Assembly: GCF_051014445.1 (NCBI RefSeq)
Contig: NW_027488368.1
Location: 7,626,001 to 7,690,000 of the forward strand
DNA: 64,000 bases
Reading direction: 5' to 3'
From: Colletes latitarsis
Lineage: Eukaryota; Arthropoda; Insecta; Hymenoptera; Colletidae
The translations under genes and the position numbers were made by a program. Below, in pieces: positions 1 through 14,200 of the stretch. Position 1 is the first letter of the stretch; every line of letters starts with the position of its first letter. The notes below the pieces were generated by a model. It saw only the letters and a program-made list of their open reading frames with translations, was not told where the DNA came from and made no database searches.

Positions 1-1778
1 GGCCTGGGATTTGCCCTCATCAGACTCATGCGTTCGCGTTTTTCACATACTTGTTGAACGCATCCTGGGTTTTTTCTGGTTTGGATCACATAGCAATGTG
101 GTACCACACTGAAACATTCAAATAAACCAGGTCTTGATAAATATTTTAGATGATAACGCATGTTAGGTCTGGGATAGGTCTAGGATTTGCCCTCATCAGG
201 GTCATACTTTCGCAATTTTCGCATACTTGTTGAACAGATCCTGGCTTTTTCTGGTTTGGATCGGGCAGTAATGTGGTACCACACTGAAACAGCCCACTAA
301 ACCTGGTTCCGATCAATATTTTAGAGGATAACGAAAGTTATGTCTAGGTTAGGCCTGGGATTTGCCCTCATCAGACACATTCTTTCGCATTCTTCACATA
401 CTTGTTGAGCGGATCCTCGGTTTTTTCTGGTTTGGATCACGTAGTAATGTGGGACCACACTGAAACAATCAATTAAACCTGGTCTTGATAAATATTTTAG
501 AGGATATCGCATGTTAGGTCTGGGTTAGGTCTAGGATTTGCCCTCATCAGGCTCATACTTTCGCATATTTCTCATACTTCATGGCTAGATCCTGGGCTTT
601 TTCTGGATTGCATCACGTAGTAATGAAGTACAACACTGAAACAGTCAATTAAACCTGGTTTCGATAAATATTTTACAGAATAATTCATGTTAGGTCTAGG
701 TTAGGCCTAGGATTTGCCCTCATCAGGGTCATACTTTCGCAGTTCTAACATACGTGTTGACCTGATCGAGGGTTCTTTCTGCTTTGGATCACGTAGTAAA
801 GTGGTACCACACTGAAACAGTACACTAAACCTGGTTTCGATCAATATTTTAGAGGATAACGAAAGTTATGTATAGGTTAGGCCTGGGATTTGCTCTCATC
901 AGACTCATGCTCTCGCATTTTTCACATACTTGTTGAACAGATCCTGGGTTGTTTCTGGTATGGATCACGTAGTAATGTGGTACCATACTGAAACATTCAA
1001 ATAAACCTGGTCTTGATAAATATTTTAGAGGATAACGCATGTTAGGTTTGGGTTAGGTCTGGGATTTGCCCACATCAGGCTCATATTTTCGCATATTTCT
1101 CATACTTCATGGCTAGATCCTGGGCTGTTTCTGGATTGTATCACGTAGTAATGTGGTACCACGCTGAAACAGTCAATTAAACCTGGTTTGGATCAATATT
1201 TTAGAGGATAACGCAAGTTAGGTCTGGGATAGGTCTGGGATTCGCCCTCATCAGGCTCATACTTTCGCGTTTTTCACATACTTGTTGAACTGATCCTGGG
1301 TTTTGTCTGGTTTGGATCACGTAGCAATTTGGTACAACACTGAAACAGTCGATTGAACCTGGTTTCGATCAATATTTTAGAGGATAACGCAAGTTTGGTC
1401 TGGGATAGGTCTGGGATTTGACCTCATCAGGCTCATACTTTCGCGTTTTTCACATACTTGTTGAACAGATCCTGGGTTTTTTCTGGTTTGAGTCACGTAG
1501 TAATGTGGTACCACACTGAAAGAGTCGATTAAACCAGGTTTCGATCAATATTTTTGAGGATAACGCATGTTAGGTCCAGGTTAGGCCAAGGATTTTCACT
1601 CATCAGACTCATACTTTCGCATTCTTCACATACTTGTTGAACGGATCCTGGGCTTTTTCTGGATTGCATCACGTAGTAATGAAGTACAACACTGAAACAG
1701 TCAATTAAACCTGGTTTCGATAAATATTTTAGAGAATAATTCATGTTAGGTCTAGGTTAGGCCTGGGATTTGCCCTCA
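1..1778. repeat. HOR block I, copy 1
   Basis: Bases 1-565 match 4,924-5,488 at an offset of 4,923 bp, and bases 741-1,778 match 5,488-6,525 at an offset of 4,747 bp. Shared rare variants include gaacgcatcctggg, cacatagcaatg, gtatggatcacg and the gaaagagtcg stretch near 1,518. The 176-bp change of offset means this copy has one monomer (about 566-741) that copy 2 lacks. The left boundary lies outside the window. Confidence 0.88.
97..108. repeat. 12-bp perfect palindrome in the monomer (first instance)
   Basis: The sequence TGTGGTACCACA equals its own reverse complement. It sits at ruler positions 121-132 and recurs in a large share of monomers. It contains a KpnI site (GGTACC). Two frequent variants break the symmetry: gtgggaccac and gaagtacaac. 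Function is unknown. Short dyads in satellites can extrude hairpins or bind dimeric proteins, but nothing here proves either. Confidence 0.9.
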
Positions 1779-4700
1779 TCAGACTCATGCTTTCGCATTT
1801 TTCACAGACTCGTTTAACAGATCCTGGGTCTTTTCTGGTTTGGTTCACGTAGTAATGTGGTACCACACTGAAACATTCAGTTAAACCTGGTCTTGATCAA
1901 TATTTTAGGGTATAACGCATGTTAGGTTTGGGTTAGGTCTAGGATTTGTCCTCATCAGGCTCATACTTTCGCATTTTTCACATACTTGTTGAACAGATCC
2001 TGGCTTTTTCTGGTCTGGATCGCGCAGTAATGTGGTACCACACTGAAACAGCCCACTAAACCTGGTTTCGATCAATATTTTAGAGGATAACGAAAGTTAT
2101 GTCTAGGTTAGGCTTGGGATTTGCCCTCATCAGACTCATACGTTCGCGTTTTTCACATACTTGTTGAACGGATCCTGGGTTTTTTCTGGTTTGGATCACG
2201 TAGTAATGTGGTACCACACCGAAACATTCAAATAAACCAGGTCTTGATAAATATTTTAGATGATAACGCATGTTAGGTCTGGGATAGGTCTGGGATTCGC
2301 CCTCATCAGGCTCATACTTTCGCACACTTCACAGACTCGATTAACAGATCCTGGGTTTTTTCTGGTTTGGTTCACGTAGTAATGTGGTACCACACTGAAA
2401 CATTCAGTTAAACCTGGTCTTGATCAATATTTTAGAGGATAACGCATGTTAGGTTTGGGTTAGGTCTAGGATTTGCCCTCATCAGGCTCATACTTTCGCA
2501 TTTTTCACATACTTGTTGAACAGATCCTGGCTTTTTCTGGTTTGGATCGCGCAGTAATGTGGTACCACACTGAAACAGCCCACTAAACCTGGTTTCGATC
2601 AATATTTTAGAGGATAACGAAAGTTATGTCTAGGTTAGGCCTGGGATTTGCCCGCATCAGTGTCATGCTTTCGCATTTTTCACATACTTGTTGAACAGAT
2701 CCTGGGTTTTTTCTGGTATGGATCACGTAGTAATGTGGTACCATACTGAAACATTCAGTTAAACCTGGTCTTGATAAATATTTTTGAGGATAACGCATGT
2801 TACGTCTGGGTTAGGTCTAGGATTTGCCCTCATCAGGCTCATACTTTCGCATATTTCTTATACTTCATGGATAGATCCTGGGCTATTTTCTGGTTTGGAT
2901 CACATAGTAATGTGGTACCACACTGAAACAGTCGATTAAACCAGGTTTCGATCAATATTTTTGAGGATAACGCATGTTAGGTCTAGGTTAGGCCTGGGAT
3001 TTTCACTCATCAGACTCATTCTTTCGCATTCTTCACATACTTGTTGAACGGATCCTGGGTTTTTTCTGGTTTGGATCACGTAGTAATGTGGGACCACACT
3101 GAAACAATCAATTAAACCTTGTCTTGATAAATATTTTAGAGGATATCGCATGTTAGGTCTGGGTTAGGTCTAGGATTTGCCCTCATCTGGCTCATACTTT
3201 CGCATATTTCTCATACTTGATGGCTAGATCCTGGGCTTTTTCTGGATTGCATCACGTAGTAATGAAGTACAACACTGAAACAATCAACTAAACCTGGTTT
3301 CCATCAATATCTTAGAGGACAACGCAAGTTAGGTCTGGGATAGGTCTGGGATTTGCCCTCATGAGACTCATACGTTCGCGTTTTTCACATACTTGTTGAA
3401 CGGATCCTGGGTTTTTTCTGGTATGGATCACGCAGTAATGTGGTACCACACTGAAACATTCTGTTAAACCTGGTCTTGATAAATATTTTTGAGGATAACG
3501 CATGTTAGGTCTGGGTTAGGTCTAGGATTTGCCCTAATCAGGCTCATACTTTCGCATATTTCTTATACTTCATGGATAGATCCTGGGTTTGTTTCAGGTT
3601 TGGATCACGTAGTAATGTGGTACCACACTGAAACAGTCGATTAAACCTGGTTTCGATCAATATTTTTGAGGATAACGCATGTTAGGTCTAGGTTAGGCCG
3701 AGGATTTTCACTCATCAGACTCATACTTTCGCATTCTTCACATACTTGTTGAACGGATCCTGGGTTTTTACTGGTTTGGATCACGTAGTAATGTGGTACC
3801 ACACTGAAACAGTCAATTAAACCTGGTTTCGATCAATATTTTAGAGAATAATACATGTTAGGTCTAGGTTAGGTCTGGGATTTGCTCTCATCAGGCTCAT
3901 TCTTTCGCATATTTCTCATACTTGATGTCTAGATCCTGGGCTTTTTCTGGATTGCATCACGTAGTAATGAAGTACAACACTGAAACAGTCAATTAAACCT
4001 GGTTTCCATCAATATCTTAGAGGACAACGCAAGTTAGGTCTGGGATAGGTCTGGGATTTGGCCTCATCAGACTCATACGATCGCGTTTTTCACATACTTG
4101 TTGAACGGATCCTGGGTTTTTTCTGGTTTGGATCATGTAGTAATGTGGTACCACACTGAAACATTCAAATAAACCAGGTCATGATAAATATTTTAGAGGA
4201 TAACGCATGTTAGGTTTGGGTTAGGTCTAGGATTTGCCCACATCAGGCTCATACTTTCGCATATTTCTCATACTTCATGGCTAGATCCTGGGCTGTTTCT
4301 GGATTGTATCACGTAGTAATGTGGTACCACGCTGAAACAGTCAATTAAACCTTGTTTCGATCAATATTTTAGAGGATAACGCATGTTAGGTTTGGGTTAG
4401 GTCTAGGATTTGCCCTCATCAGGCTCATGCTTTCGCATTTTTCACATACTTGTTGAACAGATCCTGGGTTTTTTCTGGTATGGATCACGTAGTAATGTGG
4501 TACCATACTGAAACATTCAGTTAAACCTGGTCTTGATAAATATTTTTGAGGATAACGCATGTTAGGTCTGGGATAGGTCTGGGATTCGCCCTCATCAGGC
4601 TCATACTTTCGCACACTTCACAGACTCGTTTAACAGATCCTGGGTTTTTTCTGGTTTGGCTCACGTAGTAATGTGGTATCACACTGAAACATTCAGTTAA

Positions 4701-4923
4701 ACCTGGTCTTGATCAATATTTTAGAGGATAACGCATGTTAGGTTTGGGTTAGGTCTAGGATTTGCCCTCACCAGGCTCATACTTTCGCATTTTTCACATA
4801 CTTGAACAGATCCTGGCTTTTTCTGGTTTGGATCGCGCAGTAATGTGGTACCACACTGAAACAGCCCACTAAACCTGGTTTCGATCAATATTTTAGAGGA
4901 TAACGAAAGTTATGTCTAGGTTA
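1779..4923. repeat. Monomers between the two copies of HOR block I
   Basis: About 18 monomers, mostly alternating subfamilies 1-3. Inside it, 2,262-2,652 recurs at 4,551-4,938 (offset 2,289, falling to 2,286 after a 3-bp deletion at about 4,804, where cttgttgaacag became cttgaacag). The stretch 3,405-4,000 recurs at about 20,122-20,717 (offset 16,717), sharing the rare gccctaatca and cttgatgtctag variants. No gene or other element is present. Confidence 0.85.
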
Positions 4924-6525
4924 GGCCTGGGATTTGCCCTCATCAGACTCATACGTTCGCGTTTTTCACATACTTGTTGAACGCATCCTGGGTTTTTTCT
5001 GGTTTGGATCACATAGCAATGTGGTACCACACTGAAACATTCAAATAAACCAGGTCTTGATAAATATTTTAGATGATAACGCATGTTAGGTCTGGGATAG
5101 GTCTAGGATTTGCCCTCATCAGGCTCATACTTTCGCATTTTTCGCATACTTGTTGAACAGATCCTGGCTTTTTCTGGTTTGGATCGCGCAGTAATGTGGT
5201 ACCACACTGAAACAGCCCACTAAACCTGGTTCCGATCAATATTTTAGAGGATAACGAAAGTTATGTCTAGGTTAGGCCTGGGATTTGCCCTCATCAGACA
5301 CATTCTTTCGCATTCTTCACATACTTGTTGAGCGGATCCTGGGTGTTTTCTGGTTTGGATCACGTAGTAATGTGGGACCACACTGAAACAATCAATTAAA
5401 CCTGGTCTTGATAAATATTTTAGAGGATATCGCATGTTAGGTCTGGGTTAGGTCTAGGATTTGCCCTCATCAGGCTCATACTTTCGCAGATCTAACATAC
5501 GTGTTGACCTGATCGAGGGTTTTTTCTGCTTTGGATCACGTAGTAAAGTGGTACCACACTGAAACAGTACACTAAACCTGGTTTCGATCAATATTTTAGA
5601 GGATAACGAAAGTTATGTATAGGTTAGGCCTGGGATTTGCCCTCATCAGACTCATGCTTTCGCATTTTTCACATACTTGTTGAACAGATCCTGGGTTGTT
5701 TCTGGTATGGATCACGTAGTAATGTGGTACCATACTGAAACATTCAAATAAACCTGGTCTTGATAAATATTTTAGAGGATAACGCATGTTAGGTTTGGGT
5801 TAGGTCTGGGATTTGCCCACATCAGGCTCATATTTTCGCATATTTCTCATACTTCATGGCTAGATCCTGGGCTGTTTCTGGATTGTATCACGTAGTAATG
5901 TGGTACCACGCTGAAACAGTCAATTAAACCTGGTTTCGATCAATATTTTAGAGGATAACGCAAGTTAGGTCTGGGATAGGTCTGGGATTCGCCCTCATCA
6001 GGCTCATACTTTCGCGTTTTTCACATACTTGTTGAACTGATCCTGGGTTTTTTCTGGTTTGGATCACGTAGCAATTTGGTACAACACTGAAACAGTCGAT
6101 TAAACCTGGCTTCGATCAATATTTTAGAGGATAACGCAAGTTTGGTCTGGGATAGGTCTGGGATTTGCCCTCATCTGGCTCATACTTTCGCGTTTTTCAC
6201 TTACTTGTTGAACAGATCCTGGGTTTTTTCTGGTTTGAGTCACGTAGTAATGTGGTACCACACTGAAAGAGTCGATTAAACCAGGTTTCGATCAATATTT
6301 TTGAGGATAACGCATGTTAGGTCCAGGTTAGGCCTGGGATTTTCACTCATCAGGCTCATACTTTCGCATTCTTCACATACCTGTTGAACGGATCCTGGGC
6401 TTTTTCTGGATTGCATCACGTAGTAATGAAGTACAACACTGAAACAGTCAATTAAACCTGGTTTCGATAAATATTTTAGAGAATAATTCATGTTAGGTCT
6501 AGGTTAGGCCTGGGATTTGCCCTCA
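4924..6525. repeat. HOR block I, copy 2 (one monomer shorter)
   Basis: This is the counterpart of 1-1,778. At 5,488 the sequence switches from the register of about 565 to that of about 741, making a chimeric monomer with the subfamily 1 front and the subfamily 4 back. A private mark, agatctaac instead of agttctaac at 5,488, is also present at 11,297, which links this copy to HOR block II. Confidence 0.88.
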
Positions 6526-9500
6526 CCAGGGTCATACTTTCGCAGTTCTTACATACGTGTTGACCTGATCGAGGCTTTTTTCTGTTTTGGATCACGTAGT
6601 AAAGTGGTACCACACTGAAACAGTACACTAAACCTGGTTTGGATCAATATTTTAGAGGATAATGCATGTTAGGTCTAGGTTAGCCCTGAGATTTTCACTC
6701 ATCAGACTCATACTTTCGCATTCTTCAGATACTTGTTGAACGGATCCTGGGTTTTTTCTAGTATGGTTCACGTAGTAATGTGGTACCACACTGAAACAAT
6801 CAATTAAACCAGGTCTTGATATATATTTTAGAGGATAACGCATGTCAGGTTTGGGTTAGGTCTAGGATTTGCCCACATCAGGCTCATACTTTCGCATATT
6901 TCTCATACTTCATGGCTAGATCCTCGGCTGTTTCTGGATTGTATCACGTAGTAATGTGGTACCACACTGAAACATTCAGTTAAACCTGGTCTTGATCAAT
7001 ATTTTAGAGGATAACGCATGTTAGGTTTGGGTTAGGTCTAGGATTTGCCCTCATCAGGCTCATACTTTCGCCTTTTTCACATACTTGTTGAACAGATCCT
7101 GGGTTTTTTCTGGTATGGATCACGTAGTAATGTGGTACCATACTGAAACATTCAATTAAACCTGGTCTTGATAAATATTTTAGAGGATATCGCATGTTAG
7201 GTCTGGGTTAGGTCTAGGATTTGCCCTCATCAGGCTCATACTTTCGCATATTTCTCATACTTCATGGCTAGATCCTGGGCTTTTTCTGGATTGCATCACG
7301 TAGTAATGAAGTACAACACTGAAACAGTCAATTAAACCTGGTTTCGATAAATATCTTACAGAATAATTCATGTTAGGTCTAGGTTAGGCCTGGGATTTGC
7401 CCTCATCAGGGTCATACTTTCGCAGTTCTAACATACGTGTTGACATGATCGAGGGTTTTTTCTGCTTTGGATCACGTAGTAAAGTGGTACCACACTGAAA
7501 CAGTACACTAAACCTGGTTTCGATCAATATTTTAGAGGATAACGCAAGTTAGGTCTGGGATAGGTCTGGGATTCGCCCTCATCAGGCTCATACTTTCGCG
7601 TTTTTCACATACTTGTTGAACTGATCCTGGGTTGTTTCTGGTATGGATCACGTAGTAATGTGGTACCATACTGAAACATTCAAATAAACCTGGTCTTGAT
7701 AAATATTTTAGAGGATAACGCATGTTAGGTTTGGGTTAGGTCTAGGATTTGCCCACATCAGGCTCATACTTTCGCATATTTCTCATACTTCATGGCTAGA
7801 TCCTGGGCTGTTTCTGGATTGTATCACGTAGTAATGTGGTACAACACTGAAACAGTCAATTAAACCTGGTTTAGATAAATATTTTAGAGAATAATTCATG
7901 TTAGGTCTAGGTTAGGCCTGGGATTTGCCCTCATCAGGGTCATACTTTCGCAGTTCTTACATACGTGTTGACCTGATCGAGGGTTTTTTCTGCTTTGGAT
8001 CACGTAGTAAAGTGGTACCACACTGAAACAGTACACTAAACCTGGTTTGGATCAATATTTTAGAGGATACTTCATGTTAGGTCTAGGTTAGCCCTGAGAT
8101 TTTCACTCATCAGACTCATACTTTCGCATTCTTCAGATACTTGTTGAACGGATCCTGGGTTTTTTTCTGGTATGTTTCACGTAGTAATGTGGTACCACAC
8201 TGAAACAATCAATTAAACCAGGTCTTGATAAATATTTTAGATGATAACGCATGTTAGGTCTGGGTTAGGTCTAGGATTTGCCCTCATCAGGCTCATACTT
8301 TCGCATTTTTCGCATACTTGTTGAACAGATCCTGGCTTTTTCTGGTTTGGATCGCGCAGTAATGTGGTACCACACTGAAACAGCCCACTAAACCTGGTTT
8401 CGAACAATATTTTAGGGGATAACGAAAGTTATGTCTAGGTTAGGCCTGGGATTTGCCCTCATCAGACTCATGCTTTCGCATATTTCTCATACTTCATGGC
8501 TAGATCCTGGGCTTTTTCTGGATTGCATCACGTAGTAATGAAGTACAACACTGAAACAGTCAATTAAACCTGGTTTCGATAAATATCTTACAGAATAATT
8601 CATGTTAGGTCTAGGATAGGCCTGGGATTTGCCCTCATCAGGGTCATACTTTCGCAGTTCTAACATACGTGTTGACATGATCGAGGGTTTTTTCTGCTTT
8701 GGATCTCGTAGTAAAGTGGTACCACACTGAAACAGTACACTAAACCTGGTTTCGATCAATATTTTAGAGGATAACGCAAGTTAGGTCTGGGATAGGTCTG
8801 GGATTCGCCCTCATCAGGCTCATACTTTCGCGTTTTTCACATACTTGTTGAACTGATCCTGGGTTTTCTCTGGTTTGGATCACGTAGCAATTTGGTACAA
8901 CACTGAAACAGTCGATTAAACCTGGTTTCGATCAATATTTTAGAGGATAACGCAAGTTTGGTCTGGGATAGGTCTGGGATTTGCCCTCATCAGTCTCATA
9001 CTTTCGCGTTTTTCACATACTTGTTCAACAGATCCTGGGTTTTTTCTGGTTTGAGTCACGTAGTAATGTGGTACCACACTGAAAGAGTCGATTAAACCAG
9101 GTTTCGATCAATATTTTTGAGGATAACGCATGTTAGGTCCAGGTTAGGCCTGGGATTTTCACTCATCAGACTCACACTTTCGCATTCTTCACATACTTGT
9201 TGAACGGGTCCTGGGATTTTTCTGGATTGCATCACGTAGAAATGAAGTACAACACTGGAACAGTCAATTAAACCTGGTTTCGATAAATATTTTAGAGAAT
9301 AATTCATGTTAGGTCTAGGTTAGGCCTGGGATTTGCCCTCATCAGGGTCATACTTTCGCAGTTCTTACATACGTGTTGACCTGATCGAGGGTTTTTTCTG
9401 CTTTGGATCACGTAGTAAAGTGGTACCACACTGAAACAGTACACTAAACCTGGTTTCGATCAATATTTTAGAGGATAACGCAAGTTAGGTCTGGGATAGG

Positions 9501-11284
9501 TCTGGGATTCGCCCTCATCAGGCTCATACTTTCGCGTTTTTCACATACTTGTTGAACTGATCCTGGGTTGTTTCTGGTATGGATCACGTAGTAATGTGGT
9601 ACCATACTGAAACATTCAAATAAACCTGGTCTTGATAAATATTTTAGAGGATAACGCATGTTAGGTTTGGGTTAGGTCTAGGATTTGCCCACATCAGGCT
9701 CATACTTTCGCATATTTCTCATACTTCATGGCTAGATCCTGGGCTGTTTCTGGATTGTATCACGTAGTAATGTGGTACCACGCTGAAACAGTCAATTAAA
9801 CCTGGTTTCGATCAATATTTTAGAGGATAACGCAAGTTAGGTCTGGGATAGGTCTGGGATTCGCCCTCATCAGGCTCATACTTTCGCGTTTTTCACATAC
9901 TTGTTGAACTGATCCTGGGTTATTTCTGGTTTGGATCACGTAGCAATTTGGTACAACACTGAAACAGTCGATTAAACCTGGTTTCGATCAATATTTTAGA
10001 GGATAACGCAAGTTTGGTCTGGGATAGGTCTGGGATTTGCCCTCATCAGGCTCATACTTTCGCATTCTTCACATACTTGTTGAACGGGTCCTGGGCTTTT
10101 TCTGGATTGCATCACGTAGAAATGAAGTACAACACTGAAACAGTCAATTAAACCTGGTTTCGATAAATATTTTAGAGAATAATTCATGTTAGGTCTAGGT
10201 TAGGCCTGGGATTTGCCCTCATCAGGGTCATACTTTCGCAGTTCTTACATACGTGTTGACCTGATCGAGGGTTTTTTCTGCTTTGGATCACGTAGTAAAG
10301 TGGTACCACACTGAAACAGTACACTAAACCTGGTTTGGATCAATATTTTAGAGGATAATGCATGTTAGGTCAAGGTTAGCCCTGAGATTTTCACTCATCA
10401 GACTCATACTTTCGCATTCTTCAGATACTTGTTGAACGGATCCTGGGTTTTTTTCTGGTATGTTTCACGTAGTAATGTGTTACCACACTGAAACAATCAA
10501 TTAAACCAGGTCTTGATAAATATTTTAGATGATAACGCATGTTAGGTCTGGGTTAGGTCTAGGATTTGCCCACATCAGGCTCATGCTTTCGCATATTTCT
10601 CATACTTCATGGCTAGATCCTGGGCTTTTTCTGGATTGCATCACGTAGTAATGAAGTACAACACTGAAACAGTCAATTAAACCTGGTTTCGATAAATATC
10701 TTACAGAATAATTCATGTTAGGTCTAGGTTAGGCCTGGGATTTGCCCTCATCAGGGTCATACTTTCGCAGTTCTAACATACGTGTTGACATGATCGAGGG
10801 TTTTTTCTGCTTTGGATCTCGTAGTAAAGTGGTACCACACTGAAACAGTACACTAAACCTGGTTTCGATCAATATTTTAGAGGATAACGCAAGTTAGGTC
10901 TGGGATAGGTCTGGGATTCGCCCTCATCAGGCTCATACTTTCGCGTTTTTCACATACTTGTTGAACTGATCCTGGGTTGTTTCTGGTATGGATCACGTAG
11001 TAATGTGGTACCATACTGAAACATTCAAATAAACCTGGTCTTGATAAATATTTTAGAGGATAACGCATGTTAGGTTTGGGTTAGGTCTAGGATTTGCCCA
11101 CATCAGGCTCATACTTTCGCATATTTCTCATACTTCATGGCTAGATCCTGGGCTTTTTCTGGATTGCATCACGTAGTAATGAAGTACAACACTGAAACGG
11201 TCAATTAAACCTGGTTTCGATAAATATTATACAGAATAATTCATGTTAGGTCTAGGTTAGGCCTGGGATTTGCCCTCATCAGGG
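5476..11284. repeat. HOR block II, copy 1 (5,809 bp, 33 monomers)
   Basis: Bases 5,476-6,231 match 11,285-12,040 (offset 5,809) and 6,760-10,571 match 12,041-15,852 (offset 5,281). Agreement is very high, including rare marks such as gaggatacttcatg near 8,066/13,347 and cgaacaat near 8,401/13,682. Differences seen in the 5,281-bp register include A8616/T13897, T9571/C14852 and A10372/C15653. The tail 10,572-11,284 has no counterpart at that offset and resembles 8,470-9,000 (offset about 2,113). It overlaps copy 2 of HOR block I. Confidence 0.9.
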
Positions 11285-14200
11285 TCATACTTTCGCAGAT
11301 CTAACATACGTGTTGACCTGATCGAGGGTTTTTTCTGCTTTGGATCACGTAGTAAAGTGGTACCACACTGAAACAGTACACTAAACCTGGTTTCGATCAA
11401 TATTTTAGAGGATAACGAAAGTTATGTATAGGTTAGGCCTGGGATTTGCCCTCATCAGACTCATGCTTTCGCATTTTTCACATACTTGTTGAACAGATCC
11501 TGGGTTGTTTCTGGTATGGATCACGTAGTAATGTGGTACCATACTGAAACATTCAAATAAACCTGGTCTTGATAAATATTTTAGAGGATAACGCATGTTA
11601 GGTTTGGGTTAGGTCTGGGATTTGCCCACATCAGGCTCATATTTTCGCATATTTCTCATACTTCATGGCTAGATCCTGGGCTGTTTCTGGATTGTATCAC
11701 GTAGTAATGTGGTACCACGCTGAAACAGTCAATTAAACCTGGTTTCGATCAATATTTTAGAGGATAACGCAAGTTAGGTCTGGGATAGGTCTGGGATTCG
11801 CCCTCATCAGGCTCATACTTTCGCGTTTTTCACATACTTGTTGAACTGATCCTGGGTTTTTTCTGGTTTGGATCACGTAGCAATTTGGTACAACACTGAA
11901 ACAGTCGATTAAACCTGGCTTCGATCAATATTTTAGAGGATAACGCAAGTTTGGTCTGGGATAGGTCTGGGATTTGCCCTCATCTGGCTCATACTTTCGC
12001 GTTTTTCACTTACTTGTTGAACAGATCCTGGGTTTTTTCTAGTATGGTTCACGTAGTAATGTGGTACCACACTGAAACAATCAATTAAACCAGGTCTTGA
12101 TATATATTTTAGAGGATAACGCATGTCAGGTTTGGGTTAGGTCTAGGATTTGCCCACATCAGGCTCATACTTTCGCATATTTCTCATACTTCATGGCTAG
12201 ATCCTCGGCTGTTTCTGGATTGTATCACGTAGTAATGTGGTACCACACTGAAACATTCAGTTAAACCTGGTCTTGATCAATATTTTAGAGGATAACGCAT
12301 GTTAGGTTTGGGTTAGGTCTAGGATTTGCCCTCATCAGGCTCATACTTTCGCCTTTTTCACATACTTGTTGAACAGATCCTGGGTTTTTTCTGGTATGGA
12401 TCACGTAGTAATGTGGTACCATACTGAAACATTCAATTAAACCTGGTCTTGATAAATATTTTAGAGGATATCGCATGTTAGGTCTGGGTTAGGTCTAGGA
12501 TTTGCCCTCATCAGGCTCATACTTTCGCATATTTCTCATACTTCATGGCTAGATCCTGGGCTTTTTCTGGATTGCATCACGTAGTAATGAAGTACAACAC
12601 TGAAACAGTCAATTAAACCTGGTTTCGATAAATATCTTACAGAATAATTCATGTTAGGTCTAGGTTAGGCCTGGGATTTGCCCTCATCAGGGTCATACTT
12701 TCGCAGTTCTAACATACGTGTTGACATGATCGAGGGTTTTTTCTGCTTTGGATCACGTAGTAAAGTGGTACCACACTGAAACAGTACACTAAACCTGGTT
12801 TCGATCAATATTTTAGAGGATAACGCAAGTTAGGTCTGGGATAGGTCTGGGATTCGCCCTCATCAGGCTCATACTTTCGCGTTTTTCACATACTTGTTGA
12901 ACTGATCCTGGGTTGTTTCTGGTATGGATCACGTAGTAATGTGGTACCATACTGAAACATTCAAATAAACCTGGTCTTGATAAATATTTTAGAGGATAAC
13001 GCATGTTAGGTTTGGGTTAGGTCTAGGATTTGCCCACATCAGGCTCATACTTTCGCATATTTCTCATACTTCATGGCTAGATCCTGGGCTGTTTCTGGAT
13101 TGTATCACGTAGTAATGTGGTACAACACTGAAACAGTCAATTAAACCTGGTTTAGATAAATATTTTAGAGAATAATTCATGTTAGGTCTAGGTTAGGCCT
13201 GGGATTTGCCCTCATCAGGGTCATACTTTCGCAGTTCTTACATACGTGTTGACCTGATCGAGGGTTTTTTCTGCTTTGGATCACGTAGTAAAGTGGTACC
13301 ACACTGAAACAGTACACTAAACCTGGTTTGGATCAATATTTTAGAGGATACTTCATGTTAGGTCTAGGTTAGCCCTGAGATTTTCACTCATCAGACTCAT
13401 ACTTTCGCATTCTTCAGATACTTGTTGAACGGATCCTGGGTTTTTTTCTGGTATGTTTCACGTAGTAATGTGGTACCACACTGAAACAATCAATTAAACC
13501 AGGTCTTGATAAATATTTTAGATGATAACGCATGTTAGGTCTGGGTTAGGTCTAGGATTTGCCCTCATCAGGCTCATACTTTCGCATTTTTCGCATACTT
13601 GTTGAACAGATCCTGGCTTTTTCTGGTTTGGATCGCGCAGTAATGTGGTACCACACTGAAACAGCCCACTAAACCTGGTTTCGAACAATATTTTAGGGGA
13701 TAACGAAAGTTATGTCTAGGTTAGGCCTGGGATTTGCCCTCATCAGACTCATGCTTTCGCATATTTCTCATACTTCATGGCTAGATCCTGGGCTTTTTCT
13801 GGATTGCATCACGTAGTAATGAAGTACAACACTGAAACAGTCAATTAAACCTGGTTTCGATAAATATCTTACAGAATAATTCATGTTAGGTCTAGGTTAG
13901 GCCTGGGATTTGCCCTCATCAGGGTCATACTTTCGCAGTTCTAACATACGTGTTGACATGATCGAGGGTTTTTTCTGCTTTGGATCTCGTAGTAAAGTGG
14001 TACCACACTGAAACAGTACACTAAACCTGGTTTCGATCAATATTTTAGAGGATAACGCAAGTTAGGTCTGGGATAGGTCTGGGATTCGCCCTCATCAGGC
14101 TCATACTTTCGCGTTTTTCACATACTTGTTGAACTGATCCTGGGTTTTCTCTGGTTTGGATCACGTAGCAATTTGGTACAACACTGAAACAGTCGATTAA

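Noticed and set aside
160..182. TTAGG motifs, as in the insect-type telomere repeat.
   Set aside because: TTAGG occurs only once or twice per 176-bp monomer within an 11-bp subrepeat, not as a pure tandem 5-mer. It gives no support for telomere identity or for an arthropod source.
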